DNA of 64,000 bases from Clostridiales bacterium (GTDB lineage: Bacteria > Bacillota > Clostridia > Saccharofermentanales > DTU023): NCBI GenBank assembly GCA_004556455.1, contig SFGY01000007.1, positions 62,001-126,000 of the forward strand. Reading direction: 5' to 3'. The notes beneath the pieces were generated by a model, which was not told the DNA's origin, ran no database searches, and worked only from the letters and a program-made list of their open reading frames with translations. Numbering within the stretch: the stretch's first letter is position 1; every line of letters begins with the position of its first letter. The position numbers and the translations under genes are program-made. Below are positions 27,359-36,562 of this stretch, piece after piece.

Positions 27359-27850
27359 CTACATTTTGGCCTGCGTCAGATCGGCAAAACGAAACGCAAA
27401 CGCCGCGGCCAGCGCCCTGGGTTCCACCTCCATCTGAAAGCCGATTTTCCCGGCGCTCACCAGAATCGTAGGCTGATCTTCGGCACTTGCATCAATAACC
27501 GTAGGAAAATCCTTTTTCATGCCCAGCGGTGAACAGCCCCCATGAACATAGCCCGTCGTCGGCAGCAGATCTTTTTGCTTCAACATGGCCACAGACTTCT
27601 CCCCACAGGCCTGCGCCGCCTTTTTCAGGTCAAGCTCCCCTATGGCTGGAAGGACAAAGACATAGTGCTCGCCACTTTTTCCCAGCGTCACCAGCGTCTT
27701 AAAAACGCGCGCCGGATCAACGCCTAAGACCCTCGCGACCTCCTCAGCAGAGAGGCTCGCCGTTCCCTCATAACTGTGAGGCGTATACGCCAGACCCGCC
27801 TGCTCAAGAAGCCGCATGGCGTTCGTTTTCACAAAACCTTTTTTGGACAT
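27359..27850 (-). CDS. ybaK: YbaK/EbsC-type Cys-tRNA(Pro) deacylase
   Basis: A 163-residue protein with the YbaK fold: KTNAMRLLEQAGLAYTPHSY at the N-terminus, VFKTLVTLG with the conserved catalytic-site Lys, and GGCSPLGMKK. It hydrolyses cysteine wrongly attached to tRNA(Pro) in the cytoplasm. Length is normal (about 155-165). It converges on the DUF4143 ATPase gene with about 100 bases between. Confidence 0.9.
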   Translation of the reverse strand: MSKKGFVKTNAMRLLEQAGLAYTPHSYEGTASLSAEEVARVLGVDPARVFKTLVTLGKSGEHYVFVLPAIGELDLKKAAQACGEKSVAMLKQKDLLPTTGYVHGGCSPLGMKKDFPTVIDASAEDQPTILVSAGKIGFQMEVEPRALAAAFAFRFADLTQAKM

Positions 27851-28899
27851 AAAAACGACCCTCCTTTTTTATCCCTTTGCTTCAAAGCCATTCCCTTTCT
27901 GGCATACGTTCCCTTCCTGGCCTCTCTTAACTCTCTTCTTGTCTTTATCTATCTTATAACCTTTATCTCCCTCGTCTCTCTATTCTCCCTTATCCTCATT
28001 TCTCACTTATTATAATAAATTTCTTTCTTATTCCTCATTGTTCCTCTCGCGACTCTGGTATCCTCTCAGGATCTCTACAATTTATATCCTACGCAATTTC
28101 GCTACTAAAGGTCGTCACCATTTGACTTTCTGACTTCCATGCAACGTTTCAATTAGTGGATGGCTTCCCTTTGGTTTTTCTGATTTTCATGCAACGTTTC
28201 AACTAATGGATGCTCCCGCAAGCAAGATTTCAAGTGATGGGTGTGCAAGACGTGCAAGTTCCCAAGTAATGGGTGGTTTGGGCCTAAGTTAGATATTGGT
28301 AACCATCCATTACTTGAAATTTTGTGCAAAATTCCGATACGCCGAGCTTTGAGGAGACTGTCATAAATGATTACAGAGAAACATAAGAGGCAGCGAACCT
28401 CTCCATACGCGGACAATTTATACAAGTGTTTTTATACATTCTCTAAATAAAAGAGCTTCGAAGCTAATAGACTTAAGTTTAGAAATACCTGAACTGTGAG
28501 GTCGCTCAAAATAACGTTCAGAATGAAAGATCGAACCACTGAAAAAAGCCTCACCGCAGTTAAAGCGTCAAAACACAGATTGTTCGAAGCAAAAAAACAA
28601 TAATACAGATTGCTTAAAACAATAAGGTAACTTGCAAAAAAATGATAAGCCAAATTGACAGAGACAAAGTTCATCGATAGAATACAAAATCAAACACAGG
28701 TATAAAAATATCTCTCAAAAGGAAAGAATAAATGGCATAAAGAACACATATCGTAAGTGGTAAAAGGTTTGAGAAAGCATTGCGATGATTCAAAATTCTG
28801 TCACGCTTACAGATATTGGTCTTCTCAAGATGCCGGTTAATTTTGATCCTGAGCGTAGAGGGCTTTTATACCTGTGGAGAAAGTCGAAAGAGGTTGTAT
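27851..28899. other. 1-kb AT-rich intergenic region with dispersed repeats
   Basis: No credible gene: the two minus-strand frames of 80-90 codons have no ribosome site and contain the repeats. It holds a pyrimidine-rich strip (27870-28020), a five-copy repeat (28141-28327), and AT-rich sequence up to the peptide-binding protein gene, where the operon promoter must lie. Confidence 0.55.
28141..28327. repeat. Five copies of a 23-bp repeat, four direct and one inverted
   Basis: Direct copies start at 28141, 28191, 28222 and 28254; an inverted copy spans 28303-28327. The shared core is TTTCAA-N-TAATGGATG with a GCAA head. The fourth and fifth copies face each other and would form a hairpin with a stem of about 14 bp. 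Confidence 0.75.
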
Positions 28900-30810
28900 A
28901 TGAAAAAAATCATCGTTTTACTTCTCTGCCTGCTCATGCTGGCGCCTGCCTGCTTGTTTGCTCCAAGCGTAAAGGCAGAAGAAATTACAGACTGGGTTGA
29001 ATATGAGCTTCAATCCAACGAAATGACCACTTTTAATATTTTCCACACGCACTCAGCCGTAGATTTTAACATTCTCACGAATGGTATCGATGCACTGCTC
29101 ACGCACAACAACTACGGCCAGCTCCAGCCCAATATTGCCGATAAATGGGAAACTCCCGATAATGGCAAAACCTGGAATTTCCATATTCGTGATGGGGTGA
29201 CCTGGGTGGACATGAATGGTGAGTTTAAGGCAGATGTCGTCGCTGAAGACTGGGTCTGGGGCCTGGAATGGGTGTTGAACTTCCACAAGAACGACTCCTA
29301 CAATACTTCCATGCCAGTGGAGATGATCAAGGGCGCTAAGGAGTATTACGAATATACAAAAGGCCTGGATGCAGAAGAAGCCAAAGCTCTGAAACTGGAT
29401 AAATTCCTGGAAATGGTTGGCATTGAGGCTGTTGATAAAAATACATTAAAATATACGCTGAACAGTGAATATCCCTATTTTGCTACTCTGGCCACCTATG
29501 CCTGTCTCTATCCGGTAAGCGGACAGCTGCTGGAAGAGATCGGGGTTGAAGGTTTCCGCGCGGCGACCAATGAAAACATCTGGTACAGCGGCCCTTATCT
29601 GGTGACAAGCTTTATCCATCAGAATGAAAAGGTTCTGAGCAAGAACCCGGCCTACTGGAACAAGGAAGCCAAAGTTTTTGATACCATCACCATCAAGATG
29701 GTAGAGTCTGATGAAATGGCCTTCCAGCTTCTGCAAACGGGTGAAAACAACCGCTGTTTCCTTACCGAAGCCAATTTGCAGACGATCTGGAAAAACAAGG
29801 ATAACGAATTCCATGACTACCTCGTGGAAAATCGTCCTTCTGTGACCTCCATGCAGATTCACTTTAACTTCGACAAGCTTAACGAGGATGGCAGCAAGGA
29901 CGAGAACTGGAATAAGGCCATTGGCAATCTGGCTTTCCGTCAGTGCTGGCTCTATGGCATTGACATGACACCTGCTTTGAGCCGCATCAACGCCATCAAC
30001 CCACTTGGTTCCGCCAACTACACCTACTCTTCTCCTAACCTCGTCTATGATGACAATGGCGTCGATTACCGCGATCTCGTTCTAGAACGTCTGAACATCA
30101 AGCCCGACCCGGAGAAATTCGTCCGTTATGATGCCGAGAAGGCTTCAGCCCTGAAAAAGCAAGCCATGGAAGAACTCAGTGCCGAAGGCGTGACCTTCCC
30201 CGTTAAGGCTGTTCTCTACGTGAAGAGTGGCGATCAGACCGAATTTGATACGGCCACCATCTGGAAACAATTGATCAAAGACTCCCTGGGAGATGACTTT
30301 GTTGTCATGGAAATCAAGGAATTTGTCTCCTCCCGTAATGAAGAAGTGATCGAGCCACAGCTTTACGGTTTCTGCTTCAACGGCTGGAGCCCTGACTACG
30401 GCGATCCGATCAGCAACGTTGCCCAGGAAACCATAGGCGAAGACAATGCCTTCTATTCTGTTGAGTACAGCAATATCAATAATGTTGACAAAGATACTGA
30501 ACTGGTCAAAGAATACGAAGAATATACGCGCATGGTGCGTGAAGCCGCTGCTATCAACGATGATATGAACGCCCGCTATCATAAATTCGCGGATGCCGAA
30601 GCCTATCTCGTCGAACACGCTTTTACCATTCCTTACTATGTATCGGTGGCGTGGATGATTACCAATTTCAACGTCTATTCTAAGATTTATTCCCCCTATG
30701 GTATTCAGGTAAACAGACGAGTCAACTGGGAGACCAGCACAGATTTGTATACAACTGAAGAATACGAAACTTTCAAAGAAGCCTTTGAAGCAGGAAAACC
30801 CGGGAAATAA
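28900..30810 (+). CDS. Peptide ABC transporter substrate-binding protein (OppA/DppA family)
   Basis: A 636-residue extracellular binding protein of SBP family 5, with the start of the ligand domain (WVEYELQSNEMTTFNIF), PNIADKWETPDNGKTWNFHIRDGVTW and the SPDYGDPISN region of the class. The signal peptide contains LAPACLF, only a weak lipobox, so either lipidation at that Cys or cleavage after VKA is possible. AGAGG lies before the ATG at 28900. It is the first gene of a five-gene peptide-uptake operon. Confidence 0.93.
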   Translation: MKKIIVLLLCLLMLAPACLFAPSVKAEEITDWVEYELQSNEMTTFNIFHTHSAVDFNILTNGIDALLTHNNYGQLQPNIADKWETPDNGKTWNFHIRDGVTWVDMNGEFKADVVAEDWVWGLEWVLNFHKNDSYNTSMPVEMIKGAKEYYEYTKGLDAEEAKALKLDKFLEMVGIEAVDKNTLKYTLNSEYPYFATLATYACLYPVSGQLLEEIGVEGFRAATNENIWYSGPYLVTSFIHQNEKVLSKNPAYWNKEAKVFDTITIKMVESDEMAFQLLQTGENNRCFLTEANLQTIWKNKDNEFHDYLVENRPSVTSMQIHFNFDKLNEDGSKDENWNKAIGNLAFRQCWLYGIDMTPALSRINAINPLGSANYTYSSPNLVYDDNGVDYRDLVLERLNIKPDPEKFVRYDAEKASALKKQAMEELSAEGVTFPVKAVLYVKSGDQTEFDTATIWKQLIKDSLGDDFVVMEIKEFVSSRNEEVIEPQLYGFCFNGWSPDYGDPISNVAQETIGEDNAFYSVEYSNINNVDKDTELVKEYEEYTRMVREAAAINDDMNARYHKFADAEAYLVEHAFTIPYYVSVAWMITNFNVYSKIYSPYGIQVNRRVNWETSTDLYTTEEYETFKEAFEAGKPGK

Positions 30811-30913
30811 ATTTGCTTAAGCTTCGACTTTTGCATTCTGCCGGCTCAGCATGAGTCGGCAGAATGCTCTTAGCCTGAACCCGGAGTGGCAGAACAATGA
30901 ACAGGGAAACCGT

Positions 30914-31864
30914 ATGGCCATTTATATCTTGAAAAGGCTATTTCAGTCTTGCATTACCGTATTGATTATCGTGACGCTCGTTTTCTTGATGTTACGTATG
31001 CTGCCGACAGACTACTATTTCACCGAAAATGAGCTGACCAAACTCAACGAAGAACAAAAGCACGACATCTTAGAAGCCCAAGGTCTTCTGGATCCCCCAC
31101 TGATTCAGCTTGGCCGCTTTTACAAAGACTTGCTGCAAGGAGATCTGGGCACCTCACGGCGCATCAAGGCCGGTCAGCCTGTGACCAAATTGATCGGAAA
31201 GAAGCTTGTTATATCCATGAAAATGGGTTTGATTGCCCTTGGTATTTCTTTGTTCGTCGGCGTGATCAGCGGGGTTTTTCAGGCTCTGCGCAAGGGCAGG
31301 CTATTTGATAAAATTGGTACAGCTTACACCATTTTTGCCAATGCGGTTCCCAAACTTGTATCGTATTCGCTTATTCTGGTACTGGGCGCACGTGTTTTCA
31401 ACCTGCCGTCCATGTTTACCTACCGTAATGTCGTGCGCTCAAGTATTCTGCCAGTCATTTGCCTTTCTCTCGGCACGATAGCCAGTTATATGATCTGGAC
31501 ACGGCGTTACATGGTGGATGAACTCAGCAAAGACTATGTGCGTCTGGCCAAAATCAAAGGTTTGTCCGATCGGGCGATCGTCTTTAAGCACGTCCTTAAA
31601 AACGCGTTCGTTCCGCTGGTTCAATTTATTCCCGGCGCTTTTCTCTACACTATGGGTGGATCTCTCCTCGTAGAGCGTTTCTTTTCTGTCCCTGGAATGG
31701 GAACTTTGCTCACAGATGCCATCAACCGTTATGATACGTCTGTCGTACAAATCGTCATCATGTTCTACGCTGTTCTTGGCGTGCTCGGCGTTTTACTCGG
31801 AGACCTTCTTATGATTATGATCGATCCGCGTATTCGACTGACAAATGATAAAGGAGCACGCTGA
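30914..31864 (+). CDS. Peptide ABC transporter permease (DppB/OppB type)
   Basis: A 316-residue permease with the usual start MAIYILKRLFQSCITVLIIV, six membrane segments and the EAA-type loop ELSKDYVRLAKIKGLSDRAI that contacts the ATPase. The ATG at 30914 has an AGGGAAA site; the longer in-frame start at 30851 lies in a non-conserved stretch. It overlaps the next permease by one base (TGATG). Confidence 0.93.
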   Translation: MAIYILKRLFQSCITVLIIVTLVFLMLRMLPTDYYFTENELTKLNEEQKHDILEAQGLLDPPLIQLGRFYKDLLQGDLGTSRRIKAGQPVTKLIGKKLVISMKMGLIALGISLFVGVISGVFQALRKGRLFDKIGTAYTIFANAVPKLVSYSLILVLGARVFNLPSMFTYRNVVRSSILPVICLSLGTIASYMIWTRRYMVDELSKDYVRLAKIKGLSDRAIVFKHVLKNAFVPLVQFIPGAFLYTMGGSLLVERFFSVPGMGTLLTDAINRYDTSVVQIVIMFYAVLGVLGVLLGDLLMIMIDPRIRLTNDKGAR

Positions 31865-32847
31865 TGTTAAGTAATCATGATTTACATGCGACCGCACTTA
31901 CCCCTGTTCCCCAGCTTAAAAATCTCACAGAGCTAAAGGAAGAGGATTTATTCAGCAAAGTTTCCTACAATCCGGAAGCGGGAGAAATAGGCGGTTATTC
32001 CGGCTACTCCTATTGGAAATCGGTATGGACGACCTTTCTTCACAATAAACTAGCGGTGGCCCTGCTGATCGTTTTTCTTGCCGTCTTCGTCTTTACATTT
32101 ATTGCCGGCCCCATCGGAAAATATCAATACGACGAACTGATCCCCGACAACAGCAAGATCTTCCTGCCCTCCAGCTCAGAATACTGGTTCGGCACGGACA
32201 ATCTGGGGCGGGATTACTGGACGCAGGTCTGGTATGCAGCTCAAACATCCATCAAACTGGCTTTGACAGTCGGCCTGGGTGAAATTGTGCTGGGCGTGAT
32301 CATCGGTCTGATCTGGGGATACGTCCGCAGCACCGACCGCTTTTTCACTGAACTTTACAACATCATTGATAACATTCCCACCATTATCTATATGACGCTG
32401 ATCGCCCTCCTGATCGGGCGCAGTTTCTGGATCATGGCCATATCCCTGATTTTACTGGATTGGCTCTACACTGCACGCAATGTACGCAACCTGGTCATGG
32501 TTTACCGTGACCGTGAATATAATCTCGCCTCCCGCTGTCTGGGAACTAAAGTCAGCCGTATCCTTTACCGGAATATTCTCCCTTATCTGGTGAGTGTAAT
32601 CATTCTGCGTCTGGCCCTCAGTATTCCTGGAACCATCGCCTGGGAATCCACTCTTTCGTATCTGGGTCTGGGCCTCGATATGAGCACCCCTTCACTGGGG
32701 ATACTACTGCGCAATGCCAGAGCCTATTTTATTGATTACCCCCATCTTCTTATCTATCCCGCTGCGATCGTTTCTCTCATTACGATCACTTTCTATCTTG
32801 TAGGTAATGCTTTCGCCGATGCCAGCGATCCGCGCAATCACGTCTAG
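31864..32847 (+). CDS. Peptide ABC transporter permease (DppC/OppC type)
   Basis: A 327-residue permease with a cytoplasmic N-terminal tail of about 55 residues, the FGTDNLGRDYWTQVWY motif that marks OppC/DppC proteins, six membrane segments, and an EAA-like loop (YRDREYNLASRCLGTKVSRIL). It forms the membrane channel with the DppB-type subunit. The coupled start and order match standard opp/dpp operons. Confidence 0.93.
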   Translation: MLSNHDLHATALTPVPQLKNLTELKEEDLFSKVSYNPEAGEIGGYSGYSYWKSVWTTFLHNKLAVALLIVFLAVFVFTFIAGPIGKYQYDELIPDNSKIFLPSSSEYWFGTDNLGRDYWTQVWYAAQTSIKLALTVGLGEIVLGVIIGLIWGYVRSTDRFFTELYNIIDNIPTIIYMTLIALLIGRSFWIMAISLILLDWLYTARNVRNLVMVYRDREYNLASRCLGTKVSRILYRNILPYLVSVIILRLALSIPGTIAWESTLSYLGLGLDMSTPSLGILLRNARAYFIDYPHLLIYPAAIVSLITITFYLVGNAFADASDPRNHV

Positions 32848-32860
32848 AGGCACAAACAGA

Positions 32861-35188
32861 ATGAACAATATTTCCAACAATAGGACTGTCGTGGCTCCCG
32901 CCGGGCAAGACTCCAAGTACAGCAAAGCAGATGATCATGCCGGAGAACACGTTTCCACCGGCAGTGAAACAAACGTAAGAGCCAAGTCTTCCGTAGATGG
33001 CCGCAAGCCGATACTGAGTGCACGTGATATCGAGGTACAGTTTTCTCTTCGCGGAGATCTGCTGACCGCGATCCGCGGCTGCTCCCTGAACCTCTATGAA
33101 GGCGAAACTCTGGCCATAGTGGGAGAGTCTGGTGCAGGTAAAAGTGTTTTTACCAAGTGTTTTGTAGGCATGCTGGACAAAAACGGCAAAATCAGCAAGG
33201 GCAGCATCGAATTTGAAGGTGAAGACCTTGCCAGGCTGGACTCCAATAGTAAGAGATGGCTCAACATCCGGGGCAAAAAAATCGGTATGGTCATGCAGGA
33301 TCCGATGACTTCACTTAATCCCCTCATGAGCGTCGGCAAACAAATCGAAGAATCCATCCGTCTGCATCAGGGGAAGCACGGCCTGGCTGCGAAGCAAGAA
33401 TGCCTGCGGCTTTTGCGGACCGTCGGAATTAACGACGTGGAGAGGCGCTACCGTCAGCTTCCTCATGAACTTTCCGGCGGTATGCGTCAGCGCGTTGTCA
33501 TCGCCATTGCCATCGCCGCTCAGCCGCAGATCCTTATCTGTGACGAACCGACCACAGCTTTGGACGTGACCATTCAGGCTCAGATTCTTGAATTAATCCG
33601 TGACTTACAGAAACAAATGAATATGACCATTTTGTACATCACACATGATCTCGGCGTTGTTGCTCATGTAGCTGATCGTATCTGTGTCATGTATGCTGGT
33701 CAGATTATTGAAGAAGGCCTTGCAGACGAGATCTTCTATAATTCCTGGCATCCTTATACCTGGGCCTTAATGGGAGCGATGCCTCAGCTCGCGCAGAAAA
33801 ATCAACTGCTTCCGTCCATCGATGGAACACCGCCTAACTTATTCAACAAAATCAATGGCGATGCCTTTGCTCCGCGCAATAAGCAGGCTTTAAAGATTGA
33901 TTTTCTAGCCGAAGCTCCAGTCTGGAGCCTTTCCCCAACACATAAAGTCAGAAGCTGGCAGTTGGATCCACGTGCTCCGGAAATTTATCAACCAGAACAT
34001 GTGCGCAATCTGACGTCTTTGATTCGTCGCCAGCTATCGCCAAGCCAGGCCTTAGACACTGAAACAGAAGGCTGCGAAAAAGCCGAAGTGAAAGCTCAGA
34101 TGAATAAACCGGCACAAAGTCATGAGGATCCCTGTAAGAAAGAGCCGAGGCATTTGACAGAGCCTGCAAATGACCCTTCCATTACTCAAATCATCGTCAG
34201 CGAAAAGGCCAAAGCGATTGCCAATGCAGGAGCAGCAAGAACCGATCTTCCTGTTTCCGACAGGAAAAAAGAAGTCCTTTTCGATCTGAAAAATGTGCAA
34301 ATAGCCTTTGGAAAAGGAAAGAAAAAATTCGTCGCAGTTGACCAGATTAACTTTCAAATCTACCGGGGTGAAACCTTCGCTCTTGTTGGAGAATCCGGTT
34401 CAGGCAAGACCACCATTGGACGCGCGCTTGTGCGGATCAATCCTCTTAGTCAGGGGGAAATAAAATTTAAGGGACAGCGGATAAGCGGCAAAATTTCCAA
34501 AGAGCTCGATTTGGAGCTTATTCGTTCCTGCCAGATGATCTTTCAGGATCCCATGTCCTCTCTCAATGAACGGGCAAAAGTCGACTATATTGTTTCGGAA
34601 GGGCTGCTTAATCACCATATGTACAAAGATGAGGCTGAACGCCGGGAAAAGGTAGCCAAAGCCCTCCGCGATGTGGGGTTGCTGCCTGAATTTGCCTCTC
34701 GCTTTCCTCACGAGTTTTCAGGGGGACAAAGGCAGAGGATAGGGATTGCCCGTGCGCTTATCATGGAGCCGGAATTTATCGTTGCCGATGAACCGATCTC
34801 CGCCTTAGATGTTTCGATCCGCGCACAGGTGCTCAATCTCATGAACAATCTGCGTGCAAAATACGGGCTGACCTATCTCTTTATTGCACACGACCTCTCT
34901 GTCATACGCTTTATCTCGGATCGCGTCGCGGTGATTCACAGGGGCCACATTGTCGAATTGGCAGAAACTGAAGAGCTCTTCAATCATCCTCTGCATCCTT
35001 ACACACAAGCTTTAATATCAGCTGTGCCGCTTCCGGATCCCAAGCTGGAAAAAGAAAAAAAGTTACTGACCTACCAGCCTAAAGTACATGCACAAGAGCA
35101 AGAACTAAGCTGGCAAGAGCTACGTCCGGGACATTTTGTTTTAGCTTCGGAAAAAGAGGCCGTAAATTGGCTGAAAACGGATCTGTGA
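32861..35188 (+). CDS. Fused double ATPase of the peptide ABC transporter (DppD-DppF)
   Basis: A 775-residue protein with two complete ABC domains. The first has GESGAGKSV, LSGGMRQRV and LICDEPTTALD; the second has GESGSGKTT, FSGGQRQRI and FIVADEPISALD. Each is followed by an oligopeptide-transporter C-terminal region (HPYTWALMGAMP; HPYTQALISAVP). A charged linker of roughly 110 residues joins them. Most bacteria encode DppD and DppF separately; here one chain supplies both sites. The ATG at 32861 has AGAGG nearby; the frame opens earlier, inside the DppC gene. Confidence 0.93.
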   Translation: MNNISNNRTVVAPAGQDSKYSKADDHAGEHVSTGSETNVRAKSSVDGRKPILSARDIEVQFSLRGDLLTAIRGCSLNLYEGETLAIVGESGAGKSVFTKCFVGMLDKNGKISKGSIEFEGEDLARLDSNSKRWLNIRGKKIGMVMQDPMTSLNPLMSVGKQIEESIRLHQGKHGLAAKQECLRLLRTVGINDVERRYRQLPHELSGGMRQRVVIAIAIAAQPQILICDEPTTALDVTIQAQILELIRDLQKQMNMTILYITHDLGVVAHVADRICVMYAGQIIEEGLADEIFYNSWHPYTWALMGAMPQLAQKNQLLPSIDGTPPNLFNKINGDAFAPRNKQALKIDFLAEAPVWSLSPTHKVRSWQLDPRAPEIYQPEHVRNLTSLIRRQLSPSQALDTETEGCEKAEVKAQMNKPAQSHEDPCKKEPRHLTEPANDPSITQIIVSEKAKAIANAGAARTDLPVSDRKKEVLFDLKNVQIAFGKGKKKFVAVDQINFQIYRGETFALVGESGSGKTTIGRALVRINPLSQGEIKFKGQRISGKISKELDLELIRSCQMIFQDPMSSLNERAKVDYIVSEGLLNHHMYKDEAERREKVAKALRDVGLLPEFASRFPHEFSGGQRQRIGIARALIMEPEFIVADEPISALDVSIRAQVLNLMNNLRAKYGLTYLFIAHDLSVIRFISDRVAVIHRGHIVELAETEELFNHPLHPYTQALISAVPLPDPKLEKEKKLLTYQPKVHAQEQELSWQELRPGHFVLASEKEAVNWLKTDL

Positions 35189-35333
35189 AGAAAGCTCAGA
35201 ACTTCTGACAAAAACAATATTGGCCTGGCCTCGGTCATAAGCGCAAAATCACTTGCACCGAGAATGATCCGGAAAATGGACCTATCTCGATAAAATATGA
35301 CCATATACGACAAATTAGAATTGAGGGAAATCA

Positions 35334-36377
35334 ATGAACAAGGACTTTTTATTTAAGATGCTTCAAACAAATTCTGTAAGCGGCGGTGAAATCGAGCTGC
35401 AAAGAAAGATGCTGGAGCATATAAAAGAACTGGGTTTTCTTGCGCAGACCGACCCTTCAGGCAATGTCTATGCCCGTTTAAATCCCGAAAAAAAGCTGCA
35501 ATTTATGCTCTGCGGCCATATCGATGAAATCGGTTACAGAGTGACCCATATTGATGATCAAGGTTATATTCATGTAGGAAAAGCGGGTTATGTCCGTTTT
35601 GAACTTGCCCAGGGTAAACGCTGCATCATCAAGGGTAAAAAAGATGTTCCGGCAGTGATGGGCCTTATCCTGGAAAAGGGGGAAGTTAAAAAAGATCCTC
35701 AATTAAACGAACTCTATTTGGATGCGGGTTTTAAGAGTCGCGAGGATGCATTGAGACTTGTTACTCCAGGGGATTTTGTAACTTATTCCTATACTGTTGA
35801 TGAATTGGAAAACAATCGACTTGCCGCTAGAGCGTGCGATAACCGACTGGGAGCATTTGCCGTCATTGAAGCCCTCGCACGTGCCCGCGAAAAGGGAGCA
35901 AGCTGCGGCCTTGCTGCGGTCACAACCGTGGGCGAAGAAACCACCATGCGTGGAGCCTATTATGCCGCCAACAGACTCAAACCCGCCTGCGCCATTGCCG
36001 TCGACGTCATGCATACTTCTGACTATGCTGGTTTTTTGCCTGAACGATTTGGAAAAATCGATCTGGGCGGCGGACCGGTTCTCTGCCACAGTTCCTTTTC
36101 TAATGAAAAAATAAATAAAGGGTTAGAGGAAGCCGCAGCCCGTCTCAAGATCAAATTACAAATTGAAGTTGCCTGTGGGGTCAGCGGAACAGATGCTGAC
36201 AAAACCAATCAGAGTTTTGAAGGTATTCCTTCGACAACCTTCTCTATTCCCCTCCGCTACATGCACAGTCCCAGCGAAGTCTGCTCCCTTAACGATGTAG
36301 AAGAAACCATCGAAGTTCTTGCAGAATTTCTCTCACATGTCGACGAGGAATTTAACTCTGATCCTTTTCAGGAATAA
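35334..36377 (+). CDS. M42-family aminopeptidase
   Basis: A 347-residue cytoplasmic metallo-aminopeptidase. Expected dinuclear metal ligands and catalytic residues are visible: CGHIDEIG (His, Asp), ACDNRLGAFA (bridging Asp), GEETTMRGA (catalytic Glu and ligand Glu), VDVMHTSDYAG (Asp) and YMHSPSEV (His). M42 enzymes form tetrahedral 12-mers that trim peptides from the N-terminus. Lying last in the peptide-import operon, 145 bases after the ATPase gene and followed by a terminator, it most likely degrades imported peptides. Confidence 0.92.
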   Translation: MNKDFLFKMLQTNSVSGGEIELQRKMLEHIKELGFLAQTDPSGNVYARLNPEKKLQFMLCGHIDEIGYRVTHIDDQGYIHVGKAGYVRFELAQGKRCIIKGKKDVPAVMGLILEKGEVKKDPQLNELYLDAGFKSREDALRLVTPGDFVTYSYTVDELENNRLAARACDNRLGAFAVIEALARAREKGASCGLAAVTTVGEETTMRGAYYAANRLKPACAIAVDVMHTSDYAGFLPERFGKIDLGGGPVLCHSSFSNEKINKGLEEAAARLKIKLQIEVACGVSGTDADKTNQSFEGIPSTTFSIPLRYMHSPSEVCSLNDVEETIEVLAEFLSHVDEEFNSDPFQE

Positions 36378-36450
36378 CATCACTCCATAAAATTTTACAA
36401 GAGGGCATTGGTTGTGCACCTGCCTTCTTTGTCAAAGAGTATATTCAGAA

Positions 36451-36490
36451 CGGCGGAAACCCTTGAAAAATAAGGATTTCCGCCGCTTTT
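36451..36490 (+). terminator. Rho-independent terminator after the M42 gene
   Basis: CGGCGGAAACCCTT pairs with AAGGATTTCCGCCG (one mismatch) around a short A-rich loop and is followed by CTTTTCT. It sits at the border of the integrated element. Confidence 0.82.
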
Positions 36491-36500
36491 CTATGCCCGT

Positions 36501-36535
36501 TTGTCGCTTATTTGTCGCTTAAATCTACAAAGCGA
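36501..36535. repeat. Tandem TTGTCGCTTA repeat, possible element boundary
   Basis: TTGTCGCTTA occurs at 36501-36510 and 36512-36521, followed by the inverted word AAGCGA at 36530-36535. It lies exactly between the host operon's terminator and the first accessory gene. Att-site function is inference. Confidence 0.4.
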
Positions 36536-36562
36536 TATTAAAAGACGCTTGACGATACGGCA

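Noticed and set aside
27870..28020. Pyrimidine-rich strip as a coding region on the plus strand
   Set aside because: The 79-codon frame over it overlaps the start of ybaK antisense and reflects base composition only.
28141..28327. CRISPR array
   Set aside because: The repeats are only 23 bp, imperfect, unevenly spaced (27, 8 and 9 bases between), include an inverted copy, and there are no cas genes nearby.
28153..28674. Two minus-strand frames of 90 and 80 codons in the repeat-rich gap
   Set aside because: No ribosome sites; the first spans the repeat cluster and has no protein-like pattern.
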